Origin: Agapanthus africanus
Lineage: Eukaryota > Streptophyta > Magnoliopsida > Asparagales > Amaryllidaceae
DNA length: 64,000 nt
Reading direction: 5' to 3'
Assembly: GCA_030015575.1 (NCBI GenBank)
Contig: JASDDO010000006.1
Coordinates: 105,516,045 to 105,580,044 of the forward strand
How positions within the stretch are numbered: the first letter of the stretch is position 1; the number at the start of each line of letters is the position of its first letter. Shown here in pieces: positions 48,300-59,291 of the stretch. A program made the translations under genes and the position numbers. The notes under the pieces were generated by a model. It saw nothing but the letters and a program-made list of their open reading frames with translations, was not told the origin of the DNA and ran no database searches.

Positions 48300-50740
48300 A
48301 ATAATAATGAAATAAATAGAAATTTAAATGATTTATGCATTTAAAAATGTATTTAAAGGATTTGGCAATTTTAAAATTTATTATATACAGTTTTGATAAA
48401 AACCCGATTAGTGCACTGCTAATCGCGATTAAGCCAAATCCGCATTTCTACAGATTTTTGTGGCCAGTGTACCATGTCATGTTATGTGGTGATAACATGT
48501 TATGTTATTGTGTTATTTTGGGTATTTTGTGACTTGGGTTTTAAATAAAAAGAAAAAGGGTAAGAAGAGAAAGGGTAAAAGGTTAATATTGAGAGAGAGT
48601 GGGTGGAAATAAGAGAGAGGAGAGAGAGGGGCGGCCACAAATCTCTTCCCCATTTTTTTCTTTCATTTTCTTCTTCCTCTATTCCCTCCACCTTCACCCC
48701 ATGATTTCATCTCAAATCTTTGATCAAAACCATAATTCCCTTTCACAAAAATTGATCCCCTCTACACATTGGACCAAGAAAAATTAGGTTTTGACAACCT
48801 TGAGGAGCTAGGGTTTTTCTTGGGTTGCCTAATAGAGGTATAAATTCTTCCCTTTAATTTAATTTTAGTTTCCTTGCATTCTTGTGAAGTTTAGAGGTTG
48901 ATTGTTTGTGGAATTTTGATCTTGGAAAAACCTAGTAAGGGGTTTGAGTGTTTGTTTGAAATTGGTGATGTTGTGGCTGTCAAGGAGACTTGTGAGGTGA
49001 TTCGAGACCTGGACTAGAGATTAGAATCCCAAACACAGATTTAGAAACCCCGACATCGGATAAATGTGTGAATTGTGAGGGTAATTTGGAATCTGGAGCA
49101 ACCCCGGGACACTAGAAATAATATTGCAATTACTAGGAGTCGTGCAGGCATCTACGAAGCTACCACCAAGACCTGAGCCCCATACCCTGCACCCTGGCCA
49201 TAAATAAATTCAATCTGGCCTCAAGTTGGAGCCAGACTAGGCTGAATTGGCTTCTATTTGTTCTGGGGTCCCTTTAGATGTAAATTAGACCCTCCATGTA
49301 TGTAGAATTGACCAATTTGGCTTAGGGTAAAATCTGGGACCATTTCCATGAGTTGATGCATTTTTTTACGACTTCGTTTTGACTTGATTTTGGTATTTGG
49401 TATTGTGTTTCCGTCGTGTGGCGTTTTTATGTCAACGACCAGGGATAATTGTCGTGTTTTGCACGTAAAGCGGTAGGTTTTGACCTATGAGCGAAACGCG
49501 TGCCGTTTTGGTTTTTCCGCCTTGATTTTTAATACGTATTGCGATTGTTTATTATTATAGGTACCTTCGCGTGGATTCTAAGGCGACGGAGCATGGCGTC
49601 ATTGATTTCGGCAAGCGAAGACTAGGTGAGTGGATCTCCACGGGGGAAGTCGGGTGGATGGCGTATAGCACCCCCGCAAAATTTTGGTGGAAACCGATTA
49701 TAGAATATGGTTAAGGAAACCAAGATTAGGAAACAAAGGTTAGAATGAGATTGCTATGAAACCATATTAGAAACTAGAGTATAGTTAGAAGTGATATGTT
49801 ACTACTATCATAGGATTACGTTAAGCGATATTGCCGTTAAAGGTACTGTAGGACTAGATAGTTGATGTAGATGCGTCATCCGAACCATACCTTTTTTTCT
49901 AAAACAAAGAGTCGTATTTATCTTTTAAATATATACCTTGAGGGATGTTACGTATTTTAAAATGATATATTTTTCTTAAAAACACTGTAACCCCTATTTT
50001 AAAAACTACGATTCATTTCTTTAAAAATCTGATTATATGGTTCGGGTGTGTTTGTTATATTAGATACTTATACTTAGTATGGATATATTGTTTATGTAAA
50101 TTCAATTTGATGTGTGATATAAATGGGATGAAAGAATATAAGACTGATATGATGATATGATGATATACGGATGCGAGTCGATCGAAATGATTTATACCTT
50201 GCCGGTCCCCTGATATGAGATTATTGTGGATGTGAACCGGGACATTGGTACATAAATACATGTACCTATATAGAATGTTGTGAATCATGGATGATAGGCC
50301 ATACGTGATTTCAGGTCGTACCCTCATTTGTCGTATAGGATGATAGGATCCCTATTAGCTTAATGCCGCCGTACGATGATTTTCCGTGCGTGATGAGTTT
50401 GACTTGATGATTGATCCTTACACTTGACTAGAGGTTGCCGTATGATGGATCATACCGTACGCAATGTTGTTAGGCTGGATGCCGATTGATAGATTCCCCG
50501 ACTCGGTCATTTTAGATACGTATACCCGTCAGCATTTGCATAGATTTATCTTATGCTGCATTCATATTATTTCCATTGCATTGCTTATACCTGTGCTAGT
50601 GTACTTGCACCATTATTGATGATGCGTATGTTACACGTACACAGATTTGCCGGCTCACACACTTCATCATCGATAATTGCCATGTCACTACACAGTAGGA
50701 TTGCTGCATTCATGATATGACTCTTCGCATAACATGCTTA

Positions 50741-51200
50741 CATATACATTGATATATCTATACTTGCGGATATACCCATTTGTATATCCATATTGGTGCA
50801 CATATACATTGATACATCTATACTTGCGGATAAACCCATTTGTATATCCATATTGGTGCACATATACATTGATACATCAATACTTGCGGATATACCCATT
50901 TGTATATCCATATTGGTGCACATATACATTGATACATCTATACTTGCGGATATACCCATTTGTATATCCATATTGGTGCACATATACATTGATACATCTA
51001 TTCTTGCGGATATACCCATTTGTATATCCATATTGGTGCACATATACATTGATACATCTATACTTGCGGATATACACATTGTATATCCATATTGGTGCAC
51101 ATATACATTTATATATCCACATTTGCGCACATACACATTGTACATCCATATTGGTGCACATATACATTGGTACATCTATACTTGCGCATATACATATTGC
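50741..51200 (+). repeat. 60-bp minisatellite in T1 3' LTR
   Basis: About 7.5 copies of a 60-bp unit starting CATATACATTGATACATCTA and ending CATATTGGTGCA. Units 1-5 are almost identical. From 51041 units shorten by one base and diverge. The unit is a multiple of three, so it yields long false open frames on both strands (145-198 codons). Confidence 0.95.
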
Positions 51201-52867
51201 ACCAACATAGATAACTGGTTTTATTGGGAGATTGGGAACTGCAAGATATATTTTAAAAACTGGAATCATTTAAAAGAGCGATTTTCCCTTAATATGTCAT
51301 ATCACTGTTCCATGTTGCATGATATATTGATATGCTTACATTTCTGTTATATGTCGCATTCATCATTCTCTATGATTTTTACGCATTGAGAGATTCTGTT
51401 TTCATGAGATTTCTGGATTTGAGAACCGTGGATATTTTAAAAGAGATTATGTGTTGTTTTAAAAACCCGGTTTCTCTTGATATGATATTTCAGTGCGTCC
51501 ACCATGTGTTTTCTCGGTTCTGAGAGCGATATGTGAAACCCGATTCGAGGAGGCGGATGAGGCCGATTGCGGGTACATGGTGGACCCGGTTTGGTACCCC
51601 GGGGCGAGAACGGATCGCTGTGCAGTAGACGGTGAGCCTGGCAGAGGGACTACAACTACCGGTGATAGTATTTGGGCTCGGCGGATATCCGGAGGATACC
51701 GACCGGAGTCGAGAGATGATATGGGCCGATCCGGACTGTTGGAGCCCGTGGGCCGATCCGGACTGACGGAGCCCGATATATTAGGATTTACGTGCCGATG
51801 CTGGGCATGGTTTTCATGATGTTTTCGAGTGTCGATGCAAGGCACTCAGGTTCCATGATTTTGATGTGTCATGAGGGACACCGTTGATATATATCCTTAT
51901 ACTTTCATGCATACTCCTTTATAATATTTACGTGCATGTAGACATTGATTATATGGGTGGACGAGATCCACATGCATACATACCATGATTATGGTTGGTC
52001 GAGATCCATATACATGCTTTGATCATTACTTTTGGATGGTATCCACATGCATAGGTATTGACTACCTTGTTGGCATATATACAGACCTGGTCATCCTAGA
52101 TATCGTAGTATTACCTTTATGATATAGATGACCGAAGAGTCGTTGTTTATTCGATTTCTATTTGTTGATATTTTTTCTACTCACGAGTTGGCAACTCACC
52201 CCCGTTGTGCCACAATTCTTCCAGGTTGACCGCTTGGATGAGTAGCGGCCTCGCTGGCACACAGTTGCATTCGGGTGTTTTGCATTGGTAGGTAGGACAT
52301 TTGTATCGTACCCACTCTTGTAATTATATTTCATATTGTATCTAGCAAACTCCATCAATCAAAACTTGTAAATTGTATAAGTAATGAGACTTAGTGGGAT
52401 TGTGGTTGCAAGACTTAGAGCGAGGGGTTTTCCGCTACTTGTGATTTATATGTCTTGCTCATTTCTTTATCTTTTTGGTAAACTTCGCCGTTGGGCGTCG
52501 TATACTTATTTATACTGTATTGCGTGGTTGTGATCCGCCGTTTGGCGAAGAGCTAGCTCCCGCTTGGGGATGCCTTTATCATTATTATGTATTTGTGGTT
52601 TTGGATCAAAATATACAAAGGAGGTGCTGCGAAAATTTTTAAAAGACGAAACATGTTTTCAAACTAGTAAATTTCACTTACATCATTCATGTTCCTTTTC
52701 TATGCATTAAGAAAACTTGATTTCATATACCTTTATTTCAAAACCTCACCTCCTTTAATTTACTAATAGGTTTAGATTTCTAGTTTTCAGCTTACTTGAA
52801 TTCCGTACGCCTTTAGACATTGTGTGATTTAAGTGCTGGTCACGAGCTAATATTTTGGGTCGTGACA

Positions 52868-53403
52868 GAATCTTTCATACTAAACCTTTTTAGTATGGTG
52901 TCAATATAACTGGATTGGGACAATCCAAACATCCTCTTAGATCTATCTCTTTAGATCTTTTTTGAAGAACTTTATTGATAAGAAGAGCTCTATCGAGTGT
53001 AGCATAGGAACATCATTTCCTATCAAGAGTATGTCATCCTCGTACAATACGAGGAAGACGGCCTTACTCTATGCTACCTTCTTGTATATACAAGGTTCAT
53101 CTACGTTTTGATAAAGTCAAACTCTTTGACTGCCACATAAAAATAGATGTTCCAGCTCCACGATGCCTGCTCTAATCCGTAGATTGATTAAAGCAGCTTG
53201 CACACCTTTCCGCTGCTCCCACTGTCTCCAAAACCCTCTGGCTATGTCATGTACACGCTCTCTTCTAAATCACCATTTAGAAAAGCGGTCTTGACGTCCA
53301 TCTACCATATTTCGTAGTCATGGTGTGGAGCAACGGCAAGTAGGATCCCGATAGACTTAAGCATAGCTACTGAAGAAAAGATTTCATCATAGTCGACACC
53401 TAG
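52868..53403 (-). pseudogene. CopB-G RT, palm region (broken)
   Basis: Copia RT decayed by stops. On the minus strand the sequence shows the DEPCIYKK box, the catalytic box as LYEDD (Val of YVDD replaced by Glu) near 53040, LIGNDV, and GLSQSSYID. Several in-frame stops occur. It ends at the T1 target duplication; the next codons are at 11768 downward. Confidence 0.75.
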
Positions 53404-53772
53404 TCATTGACGAAAACCATTTGCTACAAGTCTATCTTTGAAGGTTTCAACCTTTCTATGTACACCAAGTTTCTTCTTAAAGATCCATTTTTTCCTGATG
53501 GGTTTTACCCCTTCAGGAGCAACTTCCAAAGTCCGAACATTGTTGGTGTACATGGATTCCATCTCAGATCGCATAGCATCCAGCCATTTCACAGAGTCTC
53601 CACTTGTGATGGCCTGCTCAAAACTAGTTGAGTCATCATCTTCCATGATGCAATCCTCACTTCCATCACCTATGAGAAAACCGTAATATCTCTCAAGTGG
53701 ATGAGAAACCCTACTAGATCCGCGGAGTGGTTGAGGTTCGTCGGGGACTATTGAATCCTCCGGTTCTACCAA
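53404..53772 (-). pseudogene. CopB-G RT, N-terminal region
   Basis: 122-codon frame with the pre-RT linker (RSSRVSHPLERYYGF) and RT start (WLDAMRSEMESMYTN, PIRKKWIFKKKLG, KARLVA-like DRLVANGFRQ). Clear BARE/Angela-type copia RT. The start Met is internal to the polyprotein. Stops before and after isolate it. Confidence 0.85.
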
Positions 53773-53855
53773 ATCATCAGTTATAGTTTATGCAGCTGGA
53801 ACTACTTCCAGTTCTATCTAATTACCACTAATATCTTTCACAAGAAATTCTTTTT

Positions 53856-54702
53856 CTAAAAAGGTGGCATATTGAGAAACAAACACTTTTTGTTCCTCAG
53901 TGTGGTAGATGATATATCCATATGAATCCATTGGATAACCCACAAACTTGCACAAAAAAGATCTTGCATCGAGCTTGTCCGGATTTTTCTAACATAGGCC
54001 GGACAACCCCATATCTTGACTCGTTTAAGAGATGATCTCTTCCCATTCCATATCTCATATGGAGTGGTAGGCACAGATTTAGTCGGAACCCTATTCAATA
54101 GGTATGCAGCTGTATCAAGTGCATAACCCAAAAGGGAATAGATAATTTAGCAATACTCATCATAGAGCGCACCATGTCTAATAGGGTGCGATTCCTCCGC
54201 TCCGAAACTCCATTGTGTCGTGGTGTATACGGAGGAGTAAGCTGGAAGAGAATCCCATTCTCTTTTAAATAGTCACGGAATTCCGTGTTTAAGTATTATC
54301 CTCCCCAATCAGATTGAAGGATTTTAATACTTTTACTCTTGTGGTTCTCAACTTCGTACTTGTATTCCTTAAATTTCTCAAAAGCTTCAGATTTGTTTTT
54401 CAACATGAACACATGTCCAAATCTTGAGAGATCATCGGTGAATATAATAAAGTACGAGGAACCATTCCTGCCATTAGTAGACATAGGACCACATACATCA
54501 CTATGTATCAGCCCCAAGAGTTCAGTATCTCTTCTCCGTGTCCAGTAAACAGAGTTTTGGTCATCATGCCTTTGAGACATGACTGGCAAGTTTCATAAGA
54601 TATAAATTCAAAATGATTCAAATATCCATCTTTATGCAACTTAGCTAGTCTTGTCACATTGATATGACCAAGTCTATAATACCATAAGAAGGATTCGTTC
54701 AT
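53856..54702 (-). pseudogene. CopB-G integrase (broken)
   Basis: Three minus-strand frames. 54508-54702 carries the pre-integrase zinc finger (YRLGHIN, RLAKLHKDG, CQSCLKGM). 54296-54589 carries the core with first Asp in GLIHSDVCGPM and the second in ILQSDWGG, where Trp replaces the usual Arg, then a stop. 53856-54131 carries the end of the core (TAAYLLNRVPTKSVP, TPYEIWNG, KIWGCPAYV). The third catalytic acid lies in the damaged gap 54131-54296. Confidence 0.82.
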
Positions 54703-54800
54703 TTTGAACTTTTCCTCTTGTGTGTGTTCTGTATATTTAGAACTGTTGTTTTATTTAGAACATATATACCGTTATACAACGTACCAAACCTAATCAACAC

Positions 54801-55354
54801 TTAATTTAATAAAATGTTCATAACATTATTCTCTAGTAAAAAATTATATCCTTCTTTATCTAATAAAGAAATTGATATTATATTGCACATCATTTTTGGT
54901 ATGAAATAACAGTCGTTCAGAATCAATGTATTACCATTTGGTAATACAAGGTGATATTCGCCAACTGCTTTGGTTGAAACAATTGCACCATTGCCTACTA
55001 CTAGAGTTTTATCACCCTTTTCCAGTTCTTTACTTCTTCTTAACCCATATAACATATTACAAACGTTGGATCCTGATCCGGTTTCCAATACCAAGACATA
55101 GAGCATACTGAGAAACAGTTCTCAGTAATGAACACACCCGAAGATGATGCATCATCATGCTCTTTCTTCGTTCGGGTTGCGTGGGAATCCTGATATTCCC
55201 CTATTCCTTGCTCAGATTTATGACAATCATAAGAAAAAGCGGAACCAACGTTCTTCGGCTCAGTATAATAAGCGGGTTCAGTCAATACATCAATATTATT
55301 ATTTTGATTAAAGCGTGTCATGGTCGCTACCTGGAGAGAGAGAGAAGAAAACAC
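54801..55354 (-). pseudogene. CopB-G protease with short N-terminal extension
   Basis: Frame 55040-55354 begins after a sense-strand pyrimidine tract and reads VLTEPAYYTEPKNVG before shifting. Frame 54801-55106 holds protease with VLETGSGSN: the catalytic Asp of DTGS is Glu here. GEYHLVLPNGNTL and CYFIPKMMCNIIS follow. No Gag or zinc knuckle precedes it. The CopB-H copy at 63329 keeps DTGSGS. Confidence 0.85.
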
Positions 55355-55765
55355 TTTAGTGTGTGCTCTTAAAAGATTAAATTGGTTATTATCTTATCTA
55401 ATCAGGATGGCTCCTACTGTTGTTATCAAATCTTCCTTCAAACCCTAAAACGTAAGATTAACAGAGATTAATTACACCATACAAGTTCGCCAATCGGTCA
55501 GCCGGACAGGTATTGGTATTCCAAGGGAGTCTCCCCATGCTTTCGCATGGAACTAATTAAATAATCTCTTTTCCGCAGGGGCATAACCTCGTTAACACCT
55601 TTCTTAGACACCTACTGGATCAGCTAATTGTAAAGTGCAAAACTCTCCCATGAGTAACTTTTACTCATAGTGGGTATCGGGATCCAATTATCTCATAGAA
55701 GGTATGCAATCTCATTGCAAATTTCAACACTTGAAATTCCCAATATCTGTGTTTACCCCTAGCAA

Positions 55766-55966
55766 CTTATGACCTTAACTATGGTCAACAAATCATAAGC
55801 ACTAGTCAAGTTCTACCCGTTATTTCTTGATTGATTTAGACCCATCCGTATGACCCTTAACTATGGTCAACAAAGTCGTACGAATGTCCTAATCGATTGC
55901 ATCAAATGCTTTATAGGAAGACATCACTTAGCTACCGTACACTACGCCTTAACTATGGTCAACAAA
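55766..55966 (-). other. Triple-hairpin cassette of CopB-G
   Basis: Plus strand shows CCTTAACTATGGTCAACAAA exactly three times (55773-55792, 55855-55874, 55947-55966). Outer stems differ: CTTATGA/TCATAAG at the first, CGTA(C/T)GA-type at the second, CTACG/CGTAG at the third. Loop on the sense strand is CATA. Confidence 0.88.
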
Positions 55967-56431
55967 CGTAGCACGAATATTAAGTACTCTACTTCCTAAA
56001 ATGGCGTAGGGTTATGAATGGTTTTGAAGAAACCTTTATCGTAATGAACTTGATATTGTTGTAGAATCGAGTGATTTGAAAATGAATGGTTTAAGCACCT
56101 CTTTTAAAATCGAGTAGTGTTCAAAATAAACCGAGTGGGTTGTAGCATTTGCTAGTTCTTGCTAAAGAGGTCATTCCCGGTGAAGGGACCTAGGCTCTTT
56201 CGTCATCGAACGACGTACTGGATATTCATAAAAGGAATACCGCTATGCAAAGCAACAACTAGAGCTACCTTTTTGAAAAATTTGATTCTATAACATGTTT
56301 AGGTTTATTTTTCTTTTCATTAATCTCATTAATGAAGTCCCATCATTTATCTTTCCTAAACATCACAGAAGAAACGAAAATAGAACGTACGCTTATGCCA
56401 TCCGCATTCACCACGGTGCCCCGTCATGCAC

Positions 56432-56452
56432 CGTTAGGTTACTTAACTAACG
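56432..56452 (-). other. Conserved leader hairpin (CopB-G)
   Basis: CGTTAGGTTACTTAACTAACG on the plus strand: the exact reverse complement of the CopA-3 hairpin. Confidence 0.65.
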
Positions 56453-57769
56453 GCAGAGCGGGGGGCGTACTAGCGCGGGTGCATAACATAAGAAACATTT
56501 ATTATATATATCATATATATAGCATTCGTCTCACGCAGTTATATGATCACGTCACATAACTCAGGCAGCAGAAGTCAACATATGAAATCTTGGATATATT
56601 AGGAGGTCCATGTTTTAGATTCATCCAGTAATGAAATACACGGATTTCACGGTCGTGATGAATATCCAAACCCACATCCTTAGACCCCTACGAGAGCAGC
56701 AAGTGACCCTGTCAATTCTAGAGTTAGGAGACCCGGTCTCGACTCCTCGAGATGGTTTCCAACTGGACTCTAGAACCCGATTACTTATGTTCCCCGCCTT
56801 GGGTCTATCCTAATGTGGAAAAGTAAATAATAAACATCCTTGGTGACATCATCCTTAACCCGGAAGTGTCCCAATAAAAGAATATTACATACATCTTTTA
56901 CATGAACGAAAATAGAAAAACTCTCATCTCACGCAAAAAACCCCGGCTATTCTATCACGACGGTCCAATATAACATATTACAGCAACACATAACATCACA
57001 TGTCATCAACGTAATTAAATATGCGTATCCGGAATGTCGTTGACTTATAGCAACGAGATCGGGGATACACCGCATATTACACTTACGGTCGCAGAAAATA
57101 AATGAAAAATATAATAATTAGAATCCGCATATCTTTAGACATCATAAACCCGGAATATCTCTTATCTCAGATTTCATGCCTAACCCTTTAAATCTTGCAT
57201 TTATGTATCGAATTGAAAAAAATTTCCAATATGAAGTGGGTAATTCAACAGGATTCCCGATTAAATAATCGAATGCTCATCGGGAACTATAGTAGATTGC
57301 CGCACCCCCGACGCCGTCAACGTAGTGCACTTGGGCGGAACACGGCGGCTGTGAGCACCCGAGTGGATGCTTTTGGCTACAGTGTTCTCCTATAGTCACT
57401 TGGTTAACGCAATGGGGTGTGGCTATCTAATAGTGTTTTCCGACGACTATCCGCATACATTACGAGATTGCGACGGAGTTTTGATTCGGATCGAAACTCC
57501 ATGGCAATCGATCAAAAGAGAATAAAATGCGAGATTTATAAAACACGAACTATTTTTCACAAAACTAATTAATGTGGATTCTAAATATTGTATCAAAAAT
57601 CATATATATCTAGACGACGTTAAACTTTTCGATCGAATTATCAAACACCCACAAATCCTAGAGATCTCAACAGCTTGAGCCTCAGCAAAAATACCCAGAA
57701 TGTGCCAAATATCATAATGGAGTAGCAAAAGAAACCCAAGTCCTTAACTCACCAATGTTGCCACACAAT

Positions 57770-57810
57770 TGCGGCTAAACCCTAGGTTATGCCGCGGTTC
57801 CGCGACCAAG
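57770..57810 (-). other. CCGCGG leader module (CopB-G)
   Basis: Plus strand GCGGCTAAACCC..., TTATGCCGCGGTTCCGCG, then GAGTTGGG. Aligns over about 50 nt with the ATH module at 15601-15650 in the same orientation. About 195 nt from the primer site. Confidence 0.75.
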
Positions 57811-57991
57811 TAATAGAGTTGGGCCCTTGAATTTCTTGGGGCTCCACTATATACCCTGCACGATTTTCTGCATATTTTAATTTTAAAAATTCCAACTTTT
57901 GAAAAAAATTACAGAAACTATGGAAATTTAGGGTTTCGAAACCTGATCGAACACTTTAACTTCGTTTAGACCACTCCTAATGCTCTAGCTT

Positions 57992-58004
57992 GGCTCTGAT
58001 ACCA
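57992..58004 (-). other. Primer binding site of CopB-G
   Basis: Minus strand TGGTATCAGAGCC next to the LTR, complementary to initiator tRNA-Met. Confidence 0.92.
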
Positions 58005-59291
58005 TGAAAGTATGTCTTAGCACCACTAATAGGTTTCAAGAGGCATCAAATGTGCAATTTTAAAAAATCTAGTGGGCTAAGCTATACAAATCCCGAATCG
58101 AATTAGAGAAGTAGGGTTTATAAACATGTAAACAAGCTTTACACTAAGTGAATAGAGAATACAACTTTTGTAGACCGGTCCTTCACTTCTAAAGCTCCAA
58201 GTAGTAGTCCCTTAGCTCCAAGTAGTGGTCCCACAAACTCTTCTTAAGCTCCACTTGGTGAAAGGAACGAGCTTGCCTAGTCGTCTTTGAGGCCGAAGAT
58301 GATCCACCTTGAGGAATCTCTAACTCAAGCTACCACTTCACTAATTAAGAAATTAGTGAAGAAAACAACATACACTAGTGGGCTAGATGAGAGTAGGTTG
58401 ATGAAGTAGGAGTTTTGCTCACTTAAGAATTCTTTTTCACTTTTTCTTTTTCTTCTCAAGAAAAATCAATAGGAGTAAGATGATGAACTAAGGTGAAGAA
58501 ATGTCTGAAGTGATATATGTAGAGAGTTAACCATGGCTAAAGATAAATGGTTGGGTTTAAAAATATATAAAGTAAAACAAAATTAGTGGAATGAGTCATT
58601 GCTTCTACATGCTTCTACAAGCATCTTAAGCCATGCTCATTTCCACTTCATTTTTATTTTACTTTAAAAATAAATCCCCAATTAATCTTTAGTCTTTGTG
58701 TGAGTCTCATACATCCATGTCCTATGTATCATATAGCATGACACAATAGTGAATAATATATATATATATATATATATATATCTCACATATATATATCATT
58801 ATATATATACATGAGAAGAAATTCTTTTTTAGTGAGATAATATTAGTTAATATATATTAATATATCAAATATATATCAAATTATTAAATCAACAATTGAT
58901 TCAATAATCCGATTATATTATATATAACCGACTAATATCATTTATATGTATATGAATTTATCGAACCAACACTTGATTCAATAATCCGGTTATATCACAT
59001 ATAACCTCATCGATATCATATATTGTGAGATTAGAATACGGTATCACATACTCGTATTTAATCAAGCATCCACACATATCACCATATGTGGCCTACTTCG
59101 TTTCGCTTGAGCTAGGAAACCTCTGTGTAGGACTTTAAAGACTCGTCAATACGTCAGCAGCAGGTAATGATCACATCAGTCACCCACAAGCCGTCAACGG
59201 TACTAGCTGGACATAACGGCTACCCAGGTATTGAGCGAATAAAAGATCAACAAGCAATCTTGTCGAAACTCCCGCAAAACCTATTAACAAT
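58005..59291 (-). repeat. CopB-G 5' LTR, part
   Basis: Aligns with the first 1.3 kb of the solo LTR (42879 onward). Cut at 59291 by a T1-family LTR; the remainder is not found in the window. Contains an (AT)n run at about 58755-58781. Confidence 0.78.
58755..58781. repeat. (AT)n microsatellite
   Basis: About 13 uninterrupted AT units, with further TATATATC tracts to 58810. Confidence 0.9.

Larger units (their letters stand above)
11769..52867 (+). mobile_element. T1: LTR retrotransposon with 4.7-kb LTR, internally deleted, target duplication GAATC
   Basis: Bounded by TGTAACATTTC at 11769 and GGGTCGTGACA at 52867, with perfect GAATC duplications (11764-11768, 52868-52872). Plus orientation is set by a G-rich polypurine tract just before the right LTR. 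The left LTR is present only as 11769-13347 plus 42181-42836. The rest of that LTR, the primer site and most of the interior are deleted. After removing later insertions about 10.1 kb remain. The long TGTAAC...TGACA LTR suggests a Ty3/gypsy chromovirus (Tekay-like), but no diagnostic protein domain could be read, so the superfamily is inference. It hosts CopA-2 and a solo CopB LTR. Confidence 0.82.
48180..52867 (+). repeat. T1 3' LTR (4.69 kb)
   Basis: TGTAACATTTC...GGGTCGTGACA. Its first 2.2 kb pair with the 5' LTR, its first 3.2 kb with LTR-C at 59292. Holds the 60-bp minisatellite. Around 49736-49760 it preserves the sequence into which CopA-2 inserted in the 5' LTR. Confidence 0.88.
55355..57991 (-). 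other. CopB-G 5' leader (2.64 kb, no gag)
   Basis: From primer site to the protease frame with no credible open frame. Modules in sense order: CCGCGG module 57770-57810, conserved hairpin 56432-56452, a single copy of the 0.1-kb repeat (about 56150-56250; sister leaders have two), triple hairpin 55766-55966, pyrimidine tract near 55330-55353. Confidence 0.75.

Noticed and set aside
50734-51389. Long overlapping open frames (145-198 codons) on both strands
   Set aside because: They are produced by the 60-bp minisatellite, whose unit is a multiple of three. The peptides are simple repeats of each other in different frames.
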